Positions 1 to 5,031 of a stretch of DNA of 21,360 nt are shown in pieces (positions within the stretch are counted from its first letter, which is position 1; every line of letters begins with the position of its first letter). Source of the DNA: a virus. The stretch spans positions 1 through 21,360 of IMG/VR virus record IMGVR_UViG_3300023223_001452; one strand, written 5' to 3'. A program made the translations under genes and the position numbers. Under the pieces are notes generated by a model. The model was given only the letters and a program-made list of their open reading frames with translations, was not told the origin of the DNA and did not search any database.

Positions 1-2
1 GT

Positions 3-131
3 CGGCTTAGCTTTCATAATGGTGCTAAAGCTCCATTTAAAAAGGGTATTCCTCGGATGTTTAGCTCTACAAGGCTCTTTTTACGGAACCCTGTCGAACG
101 TGAAAAAAATGGACTCTCTCTTGTTGTTTAG
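3..131 (+). CDS. C-terminal end of an unrecognised gene (partial)
   Basis: One reading frame is open from the left edge of the window to a TAG at 129-131 and encodes 42 residues. It has no start codon inside the window, so it would be the tail of a gene beginning further left. The peptide is rich in Lys, Arg, Phe and Pro, and its codon choice looks like real coding sequence. I do not recognise the family. It is followed by about 250 bases without a convincing gene before the repressor. It could also be a chance open frame, since 42 codons are not decisive. Confidence 0.3.
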   Translation, partial: RLSFHNGAKAPFKKGIPRMFSSTRLFLRNPVEREKNGLSLVV

Positions 132-268
132 ACTAAACGGCGGGCAGGCCATGAAAGACGAAACGAAGAGAGAGCCCAAAAGCTGTTCCTTGCGGAATTG
201 CTGTTATTTGACTGATTTGTGTTTTTGGGTTCCATAACCTGCCCTTTGTGAATGATCCATCACAATCA
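132..268. other. Gene-free stretch upstream of the repressor control region
   Basis: No convincing gene is seen between the left partial frame and the operator-like repeats. The one visible structure is a perfect 7-bp inverted repeat, GGGCAGG at 142-148 and CCTGCCC at 238-244, with 89 bases between the arms. The spacing is too long for an ordinary terminator. The arms could delimit a remnant or be chance. Confidence 0.3.
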
Positions 269-333
269 AGATACAGCTTATATTTGTATCTGTCAATAGT
301 AAGGATACAGCTTATATTTGTATTTGTCAATAG
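269..333. promoter_or_regulatory. Paired operator-like repeats upstream of the repressor
   Basis: Two copies of a 30-bp unit lie at 270-299 and 304-333 with a 34-bp period, differing only at 290 (C) versus 324 (T). The first copy contains a perfect inverted repeat, AGATACA (269-275) and TGTATCT (285-291), separated by 9 bases. The second keeps ATACA...TGTAT. Spaced dyads about three helical turns apart, directly before a CI-type repressor gene, are the usual layout of repressor operators that allow cooperative binding and autoregulation. Binding itself is inferred. Confidence 0.6.
290..318 (+). promoter_or_regulatory. Candidate repressor promoter inside the operators
   Basis: CTGTCA at 290-295 (4 of 6 to the -35 consensus) is followed after exactly 17 bases by TATATT at 313-318 (5 of 6 to the -10 consensus). 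The predicted start near 325 gives a leader of about 60 nt before the repressor ATG. The -35 lies at the right arm of the first dyad and the -10 in the core of the second, so a protein bound to the repeats would block it. This is inferred from sequence only. Confidence 0.45.
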
Positions 334-361
334 AGTAGGGATGAAAAAGTAGGGATGAAAA
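334..361 (+). repeat. Tandem 14-bp direct repeat in the repressor leader
   Basis: AGTAGGGATGAAAA occurs twice, back to back with no mismatch (334-347 and 348-361). It abuts the second operator-like repeat and lies in the predicted leader of the repressor mRNA. The copies create two very short reading frames: a Met-Lys-Lys-stop at 341-352 and a ten-codon frame from 355 whose TGA (385-387) overlaps the repressor ATG (384-386). Whether the repeat is functional or the result of replication slippage cannot be told. Confidence 0.6.
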
Positions 362-383
362 TACTTTTCTTGGGGGTGGTAAC

Positions 384-749
384 ATGAGCGGGCCTAATAT
401 ATTTGACAGAGTTTTTGATGTTATAAAATCTAATACTGCTATAGAAACACAGAAAGAACTTGCGGTTGTTTTAAATATAACCCAACAAAGCATTTCAGAT
501 GCCAGAACAAGGGGGCGTTTCCCGATGGAGTGGCTTGTGAAAATGTCTGTCATCTATAATATCAACTTAGATGCGATGTTAGGTTTAAGCAAAAATGGAA
601 CAACGCAAACGGATGAATTAATGAGCGATCTTTTGTCCGCATTGAAGACAAGTTTAGAAAAACTTTCTAAAGTGGATGCACGACTTGAAAAATTAGAAGA
701 GAGATTCAATAAAGGAGAACTAAGTTACCGCGTGCCTAATCGTCCATGA
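384..749 (+). CDS. Short CI-type phage repressor (helix-turn-helix)
   Basis: This 121-residue protein resembles the bacteriophage CI repressor N-terminal family (Phage_CI_repr type). A helix-turn-helix spans about residues 20-45, with a recognition helix around 33-42 (NITQQSISDARTR), followed by the motif PMEWLVKMS and a hydrophobic NLDAMLGL segment. Residues about 80-110 form a Leu/Lys/Glu heptad pattern likely to be a dimerising coiled coil. No LexA/S24 peptidase domain is present, so induction by RecA-stimulated self-cleavage is not expected unless another protein acts. The start has a G-rich Shine-Dalgarno (GGGGGTGG, 372-379). It is the first gene after the operator-like repeats and is followed closely by the lipoprotein and barrel genes. 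The role as lysogeny repressor is inferred from family and position. Confidence 0.75.
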   Translation: MSGPNIFDRVFDVIKSNTAIETQKELAVVLNITQQSISDARTRGRFPMEWLVKMSVIYNINLDAMLGLSKNGTTQTDELMSDLLSALKTSLEKLSKVDARLEKLEERFNKGELSYRVPNRP

Positions 750-799
750 AAACAAAAACAGCCTTTATCAAAGCGGGCGTCTGGTGGGTGAAAAACAAA

Positions 800-1234
800 A
801 TGGGTTTAAATCTGAAAGCTTGTGCAATTATCAGCCTAATATTATTTTTATCCTCTTGTGCTACAAAGCCTACGCCCCAGCAATTATCGAATGCGGATTA
901 TGGTTCATACCCTGCAGATTATGAAAATACCGTTAAAGCATATTTGAATTTGGTGCTTAAAGACCCTCATTCAGCCAAATATAAAAAATTAGCGGGGCCA
1001 GAGAAATCATGGGTACGTTACTTTGGGCCAGCATATTTCGGGTATGCCATTTGTTATATGATTAACGCAAAAAATAGTTATGGCGGTTATATTGGGGCAA
1101 CAACTCACTATTTCATGATTAAAGATGGGGTGGTAATAAAACATATTTCTGGCCGGGGGGTCGGGAGGTATGACTTTGGTGAAGGTGTTGCTCAAAAAAA
1201 TTGTGAATCAATTAGTGTCAGTAATTATAACTAG
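800..1234 (+). CDS. Small lipoprotein (lysogenic conversion candidate)
   Basis: From the ATG at 800 the protein is 144 residues with a lipoprotein signal peptide: a basic start, a hydrophobic stretch and the lipobox LSSC with Cys20 as the lipidated residue. The mature part has DPHSAKY (55-61) and NAKNSYGGY (89-97), a pairing I associate with small periplasmic lipoproteins of Gram-negative bacteria and their prophages. An in-frame ATG at 746 overlaps the repressor stop (ATGA). It would add 18 residues before the signal and lacks a well-placed Shine-Dalgarno, so 800 is preferred; GGTGGGTG lies just upstream. The gene sits between repressor and barrel genes on the same strand, suggesting expression in the lysogen. 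Specific function is unknown. Confidence 0.65.
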   Translation: MGLNLKACAIISLILFLSSCATKPTPQQLSNADYGSYPADYENTVKAYLNLVLKDPHSAKYKKLAGPEKSWVRYFGPAYFGYAICYMINAKNSYGGYIGATTHYFMIKDGVVIKHISGRGVGRYDFGEGVAQKNCESISVSNYN

Positions 1235-1245
1235 AGGGGTTTTAA

Positions 1246-1818
1246 ATGAAAAAGTTAATCGTAGTTCTGTGTCTCTCATTTCTGCCTGCACAGTCTTTTG
1301 CGGAGGATACGAAAAGAGACAATTTTTATGGTAGCATTTCTGGATTGGTAGTGGTTGTAGAAGATTCCACGATTAAAGTTGATGGGGTTGATGCGGGAGA
1401 ACTCGAATTAGATACAGGGTTGGGTCTTGCTGTGGCATTGGGTAAGAAATTTGGCAATGACTTTCGGGGTGAAATAGAATACACGCACAGAAGAAACGAG
1501 CACGCAGATATGGAAGATATATATGCGCATACCTATACCGCAATGTTTAATTTGGTTTATGACATAGAAAATGATAGCTCTATAACCCCCTATCTTGGCG
1601 GCGGGCTGGGTATTGGTTGGCTCGAAGGTGCCGATGGTTCGGAGTTTGCCTATCAGTTCCTGGCCGGGGTAGGTTACGATGTTACGGAGAGTGTCGATTT
1701 AATTATTGGGTATCGATACGCTGGGATGACTGATGCAGACTGGGATGTTGGTACAATGAAATATTCTGCCTCTATAGATACCCATAACTTTGAACTTGGC
1801 GTGAGATTTGCTTTTTAA
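1246..1818 (+). CDS. Outer-membrane beta-barrel protein (OmpA/Lom-like)
   Basis: The 190-residue protein begins with a Sec signal peptide (MKKLIVVLCLSF) with probable cleavage after AQSFA (residue 19). The rest alternates polar and hydrophobic residues in short beta strands, has a YLGGGLGIGW segment typical of small eight-stranded barrels, and ends in FELGVRFAF with the C-terminal Phe recognised by the BAM assembly machinery. It belongs to the broad OMP_b-brl/porin-like superfamily. Lambda Lom is a functional analogue as a phage-encoded envelope barrel made by lysogens, though I see no specific identity to Lom. A strong Shine-Dalgarno (GAGGGG) precedes the ATG. It lies 11 bases after the lipoprotein, so the two are probably co-transcribed. 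Confidence 0.75.
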   Translation: MKKLIVVLCLSFLPAQSFAEDTKRDNFYGSISGLVVVVEDSTIKVDGVDAGELELDTGLGLAVALGKKFGNDFRGEIEYTHRRNEHADMEDIYAHTYTAMFNLVYDIENDSSITPYLGGGLGIGWLEGADGSEFAYQFLAGVGYDVTESVDLIIGYRYAGMTDADWDVGTMKYSASIDTHNFELGVRFAF

Positions 1819-1829
1819 GAGTAGCCCAG

Positions 1830-1903
1830 AGCGGGTGGTAGCCGGGCCTTCTCCACCCGTCGTCTGGCAACTAGCTTCCTTCAGGCCACCCGCTTTGGTT
1901 TTT
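1830..1903 (+). terminator. Terminator-like hairpin after the barrel gene
   Basis: AGCGGGTGG (1830-1838) pairs perfectly with CCACCCGCT (1886-1894), and the 3' arm is followed by TTGGTTTTT. The 47-base loop contains a competing partner CCACCC (1853-1858), so two alternative stems are possible. It would end transcription of the repressor-lipoprotein-barrel unit and lies just before the convergent holin-like gene. The long loop is unusual for a simple intrinsic terminator. Confidence 0.5.
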
Positions 1904-1904
1904 A

Positions 1905-2144
1905 CTACAACTTAAAAAATTCCTTAGCAAAGAAAAGCATGACACCAGCAAGCAGAGCATATCCCCATTTCAAGACCTTTACTGATCCAGTAAGTCCATT
2001 AGAACCCGTCCTTCCGTACACGGTTCTTTGAAGAGCCTTTTGATTGTCAATCACAGGAGCCAGTTTGGAATCAAAATATTTTTCAATACGTGCTTCGTGC
2101 TTGTCTAACGCATCATCGAGGTCTTTACGGGTAAGTTCGGTCAT
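1905..2144 (-). CDS. Holin-like small membrane protein
   Basis: This 79-residue protein has a charged amphipathic N-terminal half (about residues 1-40, with LTRKDLDDALDKHEARIEKY), a Gly/Ser-rich linker (YGRTGSNGLTGS) and one C-terminal transmembrane helix (about 58-74) ending FFAKEFFKL. This XhlA-like plan, a soluble coiled coil plus a single C-terminal membrane helix, is common for small phage proteins at the end of the tail operon that are thought to act in lysis or at the membrane. Its ATG overlaps the stop of the upstream gene by 4 bases (ATGA), implying translational coupling. No endolysin or spanin is seen in the window, so a lysis role is an inference from topology and position. Confidence 0.5.
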   Translation of the reverse strand: MTELTRKDLDDALDKHEARIEKYFDSKLAPVIDNQKALQRTVYGRTGSNGLTGSVKVLKWGYALLAGVMLFFAKEFFKL

Positions 2145-2335
2145 TGGGTCGCCCCTGGTGTTACTGGAGCAGGATGATCGGTCAATATTTTACTGTAAAT
2201 ATTAACCACATTATCCATTTTAGGGCATAGAGTTTTACCATCATCTCGGTCTTTCTTAGCTTGTTGCAATAGTGCCTCTAAACAAACTTCTTCAAGTAAC
2301 AACTTCTTAAACTTCTCACCTGTAACCGGATTCAT
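2141..2335 (-). CDS. Small protein, paralogue of the fibre-associated gene
   Basis: This is a 64-residue protein of unknown function. Residues 20-57 align without gaps to residues 82-119 of the protein encoded at 3376-3738, with 20 of 38 positions identical, including QAK, DR, GKTLC and VNIY. It therefore represents only the C-terminal part of that longer protein. A GGAG precedes the ATG. It overlaps the holin-like gene by 4 bases. It may have arisen by duplication and truncation and may act with the tail fibre or the membrane protein. Neither role can be shown from sequence. Confidence 0.6.
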   Translation of the reverse strand: MNPVTGEKFKKLLLEEVCLEALLQQAKKDRDDGKTLCPKMDNVVNIYSKILTDHPAPVTPGATQ

Positions 2336-2428
2336 TGAAGAACTCCCTGGTGTAGGTTTCTGATCACGCCAAGGGCCCCGGTTGCATGGGCAGCTGGTTA
2401 TCCAGTGGCGCGTGTTCTCGCGTCGGTT

Positions 2429-2472
2429 CGGGTGCTAATAACACCCGGCCTGCTCTTTTTTAATTATACCTT
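2429..2472 (+). terminator. Hairpin/terminator, left copy of a flanking repeat
   Basis: CGGGTG (2429-2434) and CACCCG (2442-2447) form a 6-bp stem with a 7-base loop, followed by GGCCTGCTC and a run of six T. From 2440 the sequence matches the right copy at 3332-3362, apart from two extra T, through the shared AATTATACCTT end. It would insulate the plus-strand cassette from upstream read-through, but no plus-strand gene directly precedes it. Read on the other strand, AATTATA gives a -10-like TATAAT without a matching -35. Confidence 0.5.
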
Positions 2473-2498
2473 TGTTTTCACGCTAAAATGAGGCTAAA

Positions 2499-2687
2499 AT
2501 GAATGATAAGTTGCTGAAAACAACATTGGCGTGGTCTAGGAAACAAACACCAACACGCACACCATCTCCCAAACCTTCGAGGAGGGTTGTGCCTGTACCG
2601 CAGAGAAAGAAACACGACCCAGACACGAAGATTCTTCCTAATCGGGTGCCAGATCAGCGACCCCCGGCACCAAAGCCAGGGAAATAA
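2499..2687 (+). CDS. Basic proline-rich small protein
   Basis: The 62-residue protein is extremely rich in Lys, Arg and Pro, with repeated TPTRTPSPKPSRR and PAPKPGK-like segments and no hydrophobic core. It is probably disordered and may bind nucleic acid, membrane or a partner protein. A TGAGG Shine-Dalgarno lies 5 bases before the ATG. It is 30 bases upstream of the two-helix membrane protein gene on the same strand, and both sit between the two copies of the hairpin repeat. I recognise no family. Its gene-like spacing and ribosome site argue for a real gene; its low complexity argues for caution. Confidence 0.45.
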   Translation: MNDKLLKTTLAWSRKQTPTRTPSPKPSRRVVPVPQRKKHDPDTKILPNRVPDQRPPAPKPGK

Positions 2688-2717
2688 CGCAACCTTACAA
2701 TCAGGAGGACTGATCTG

Positions 2718-3287
2718 ATGACTAACGCTCTCGATAAAAGCTTTAAAGATCTTCTCTGGGGCATTCAGCTTTCAGTGCGCTATCATCAGCACCGCCGCGC
2801 TCATTTTGACAGTTTGCACAAAATCATAGTATTTTTAATTATCATTTTAGGCTCTTCCTCGATTGCGGGAAGTTTAGCCTCTCATCCCATCGTTGCCATC
2901 CTTGCGTCTTCTTTGATTACTTTTTTGTCAACAATTGAATTGGTTTTTGCCCCTACCCAAAAAAGCAGATTACATTTTGATCTGGCGAGCAAGTTTATTG
3001 ACCTTGAAAAAAATATTGTCCGCTCTCAAGCAGAACCAGCAGGCGACAAACTAACCTCCCTTACAGAAAAAAGACTGTCCATTGAAGTTGAAGAGCCTCC
3101 GCTCAAACGGCTTGTTTGGGATACATGCTATAATGAGATGTTGCAAAAGGAGGGGGCTGAGGAGGGCAAAATTCTTAAATTCAAATGGTATCATCTACTT
3201 ATTAAGAATTTTGTAGACTGGGGGTTTCGGAACGTTGTTGTTGATACCGAATGGAAACCACCACAGCAAGACCTCGGCTCAGCGTAA
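2718..3287 (+). CDS. Two-helix membrane protein, SLATT-like
   Basis: The 189-residue protein begins with an amphipathic segment containing LLWGIQLSVRYHQHRR (12-27). Two hydrophobic helices follow (about 34-53 and 57-77), separated by a short SHP turn, then a long charged helix (HFDLASKFIDLEKNIVRSQ, 86-104) and a C-terminal cytoplasmic part with EVEEPPLKRLVWDTCYNEML (123-142). This helix-2TM-long-helix plan resembles SLATT-type membrane proteins, some of which are proposed pore-forming effectors in nucleotide-signalling immunity. A similar conserved hypothetical protein is familiar to me from other prophages. A strong AGGAGG Shine-Dalgarno precedes the ATG. No SMODS cyclase or SLOG gene is present nearby, so effector function is only a hypothesis; superinfection exclusion is an alternative. 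Confidence 0.7.
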   Translation: MTNALDKSFKDLLWGIQLSVRYHQHRRAHFDSLHKIIVFLIIILGSSSIAGSLASHPIVAILASSLITFLSTIELVFAPTQKSRLHFDLASKFIDLEKNIVRSQAEPAGDKLTSLTEKRLSIEVEEPPLKRLVWDTCYNEMLQKEGAEEGKILKFKWYHLLIKNFVDWGFRNVVVDTEWKPPQQDLGSA

Positions 3288-3315
3288 TCCTCGCAAATTT
3301 GCCATTTATCCGCCT

Positions 3316-3362
3316 GCCAGGGTGTTTCTTCAACACCCGGCCTGCTCTTTTAATTATACCTT
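3316..3362 (+). terminator. Terminator, right copy of the flanking repeat
   Basis: GGGTGTT (3320-3326) and AACACCC (3332-3338) form a perfect 7-bp stem with a 5-base loop. The stem extends through GCC (3316-3318) and GGC (3339-3341) with one bulged A, then CTGCTCTTTT. This is a good intrinsic terminator for the plus-strand cassette. Positions 3332-3362 match 2440-2472 except for two T in the T-run. It lies between convergent genes. Confidence 0.65.
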
Positions 3363-3375
3363 ATGCGTTGGCCTC

Positions 3376-3738
3376 CTAACTCGGTTCTGGGTTCTCGATT
3401 AATATTTGGAGATAAATATTCACCGCTTCCTCCAGTTCGACACACAGGGTTTTACCTGCTTCCCTGTCGGCTTTGGCCTGTTCTAATATTGCCGGCAGAT
3501 ACAGGGTCTCGGGCAACAAGTCCCGCATCGCAGCTTCCCGGTCTTTTATATACTGGATAGCTGCCTGTTCAGCCAAGTAGGCATCCCACTGGGCCAACAT
3601 ATGAGCCTCGGTCGGTGGTGATTTTGTTGTATGGCGCCAGCCGTCAACCATTGCCTGATACGTTGACAAGTCAGGACTGGGATCGTATTCTTGGCCTGCA
3701 AGATAACCCATCCTGTCTAGTACTATTATGATATCCAT
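3376..3738 (-). CDS. Small protein downstream of the tail fibre
   Basis: With the ATG at 3738 the protein is 120 residues and begins MDIIIVLDRMGYLAG. This start is preferred because GGAAGGTAGG lies correctly before it; an upstream in-frame ATG at 3756 would overlap the fibre gene by 16 bases. The middle has a WRHTTKSPPTEAHMLAQWDAYLAE stretch (34-57) with conserved Trp, similar in style to the small assembly or chaperone proteins encoded after tail fibres. The C-terminal helix region (82-119) is shared with the gene at 2141-2335. A role as fibre assembly factor is inferred from position only. Confidence 0.6.
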   Translation of the reverse strand: MDIIIVLDRMGYLAGQEYDPSPDLSTYQAMVDGWRHTTKSPPTEAHMLAQWDAYLAEQAAIQYIKDREAAMRDLLPETLYLPAILEQAKADREAGKTLCVELEEAVNIYLQILIENPEPS

Positions 3739-3740
3739 AG

Positions 3741-4739
3741 TTAACCTACCTTCCATATTTTAACGTCTGTGTAAACTTCGTGAGGGCCAAAGTCTGAATC
3801 AAACCCAAGCCCAGTTGTAGCATGGGTCGCATCGGCTCTATGTTGAATTTCAAGAGCGCTTGTCACCGACAGGGTAAAACGTCCAGATACAAAAGCGACG
3901 GTTTGTACGTCAGCAGGTGGACTGGTTTGTTGTGAAGTACCAACTAACTTAGTTACAGATCCAGTAATATCTCTTAATATTACCCTATGAAAGCGTACCT
4001 TATATCCGGGGGCAGAAGCCTCGGCATAATAAGTCCCGGCTGGCAATGTTATTTGGTTTAATGCCAAACTCGCGCCTGTGATTTCATTGGTCAAAACTAT
4101 GTTTAAATCCCTTGTCCGTTCGGCCCCTAACGTAAATGTTCCCCCCGGAGTTCCAGTTGTTTTCTGATCTTGAATATGGAGGAACTGGTCTACGAACGCA
4201 GGTGTGATAGGAACTCCTGAGGCCCTCGTATAGTTTGTGCACCGCCAGTTGCCACTGCCCAAGGAAACCAGTTGCATGACATCTCCGGCGGCGGCCGTTA
4301 TGTTGGCACCGCCTGGAAGGATCAGGCTGGTAACGTTATGGGTGATGACCGGATTGCTGGAAAAGACGATGGTATAATTAAATCCCGCGTCAACGGTGCC
4401 GAAGCTGGTGATCGCCGCGGCTCCTGTAACAGTATTAGTTTTACCGGTGGCATCTGCGAGATCAACCGTGGCAGCACTGGCTATGTTCGCACCGATGTCG
4501 TCTTTATGAACGATTGTGGCGTCGATCTTATGCAGAATGATCCAGGCGGAATCCGTGCTGTTTCTTTGCTTGTGTGTCTTGATAGTGGTGCTGGTATCCA
4601 CCCAAATCATATAGGCTACGGTTACTGTAGGCTCTGTCGGGTCGCTGTTCTGGCTGAGTATGGCTGACAAGGCATTATTAATATCCGCCCTGACAGTGGC
4701 CCCTGGGGCGTTGGCTATATTATAATCGTGTTGCGGCAT
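3741..4739 (-). CDS. Tail fibre / receptor-binding protein
   Basis: This 332-residue protein starts with MPQHDYNIANAPGATVRADI and a DPTEPTVTVAYMIWVDTST segment, the attachment module seen in many short siphovirus fibres. A beta-rich, Thr/Ala-rich middle (about 85-175, with TSLILPGGANITAAAGD) resembles fibre shaft or knob domains. The C-terminal domain (about 188-332) has IQDQKTTGTPGG, TNEITGAS, ITLPAGTYYAEASAPG and EVYTDVKIWKV, matching a C1q/jelly-roll-like tip common in phage fibres. It is the likely host-recognition tip. AAGGAG lies 9 bases before the ATG. It is the last large gene of the tail operon. Confidence 0.8.
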   Translation of the reverse strand: MPQHDYNIANAPGATVRADINNALSAILSQNSDPTEPTVTVAYMIWVDTSTTIKTHKQRNSTDSAWIILHKIDATIVHKDDIGANIASAATVDLADATGKTNTVTGAAAITSFGTVDAGFNYTIVFSSNPVITHNVTSLILPGGANITAAAGDVMQLVSLGSGNWRCTNYTRASGVPITPAFVDQFLHIQDQKTTGTPGGTFTLGAERTRDLNIVLTNEITGASLALNQITLPAGTYYAEASAPGYKVRFHRVILRDITGSVTKLVGTSQQTSPPADVQTVAFVSGRFTLSVTSALEIQHRADATHATTGLGFDSDFGPHEVYTDVKIWKVG

Positions 4740-4740
4740 T

Positions 4741-5031
4741 TTAATTACTCCTTCTGATTTTTGTAATTTCTGTTTCGAAATGAATTTTTAGCTTTTCAGC
4801 TTTGACGCGATGCGATTCATTGAGCCTGTATCTTCCGGCCTTATCGTTTTCGGTCAACCCCTCCAAATGTGTGTTTGACATATCAATATAAATAATTCCG
4901 TGATCGAGAAGATACTTTAGAGCCTGTATCTCATACGGCCCTAACGCTTTTTCATTGGCGGTAACTGAGAATCCCTTGACAAAGGCAACTAGTTTTTCTG
5001 CCACCGAAACTTTGAACTCCATATTTTCCAT
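4741..5031 (-). CDS. Small protein between tail tip and fibre
   Basis: This 96-residue, mainly alpha-helical protein is not recognised. It has charged ends, KALGPYEIQALKYLLDHGIIYID (28-50) with a DNA-binding-like or adaptor-like helical rhythm, and a Lys/Glu-rich C-terminus. Its ATG shares one base with the tail-tip stop (TGATG), and GAGG lies 7 bases upstream, so it is translationally coupled. Only one base lies between its stop and the fibre ATG. Position suggests a tip-to-fibre connector, fibre chaperone or small virion component. Confidence 0.6.
   Translation of the reverse strand: MENMEFKVSVAEKLVAFVKGFSVTANEKALGPYEIQALKYLLDHGIIYIDMSNTHLEGLTENDKAGRYRLNESHRVKAEKLKIHFETEITKIRRSN

Noticed and set aside
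133-330. A minus-strand 65-codon frame through the operator repeats
   Set aside because: Part of its peptide comes from translating the repeats, and it has no supporting motif.
269-333. CRISPR-like direct repeats
   Set aside because: There are only two copies with a 4-base separation and no spacers; position before a repressor favours operators.
2463-2468. Minus-strand TATAAT in the hairpin repeats as a promoter for the 2141-2335 gene
   Set aside because: No sequence close to a -35 consensus is found at 16-18 bases in either repeat copy, so it remains a weak match.
4272-4667. A plus-strand 131-codon frame across the tail-fibre gene
   Set aside because: It is antisense to a recognisable tail fibre and is Gly/Asp-rich as expected for a shadow frame.
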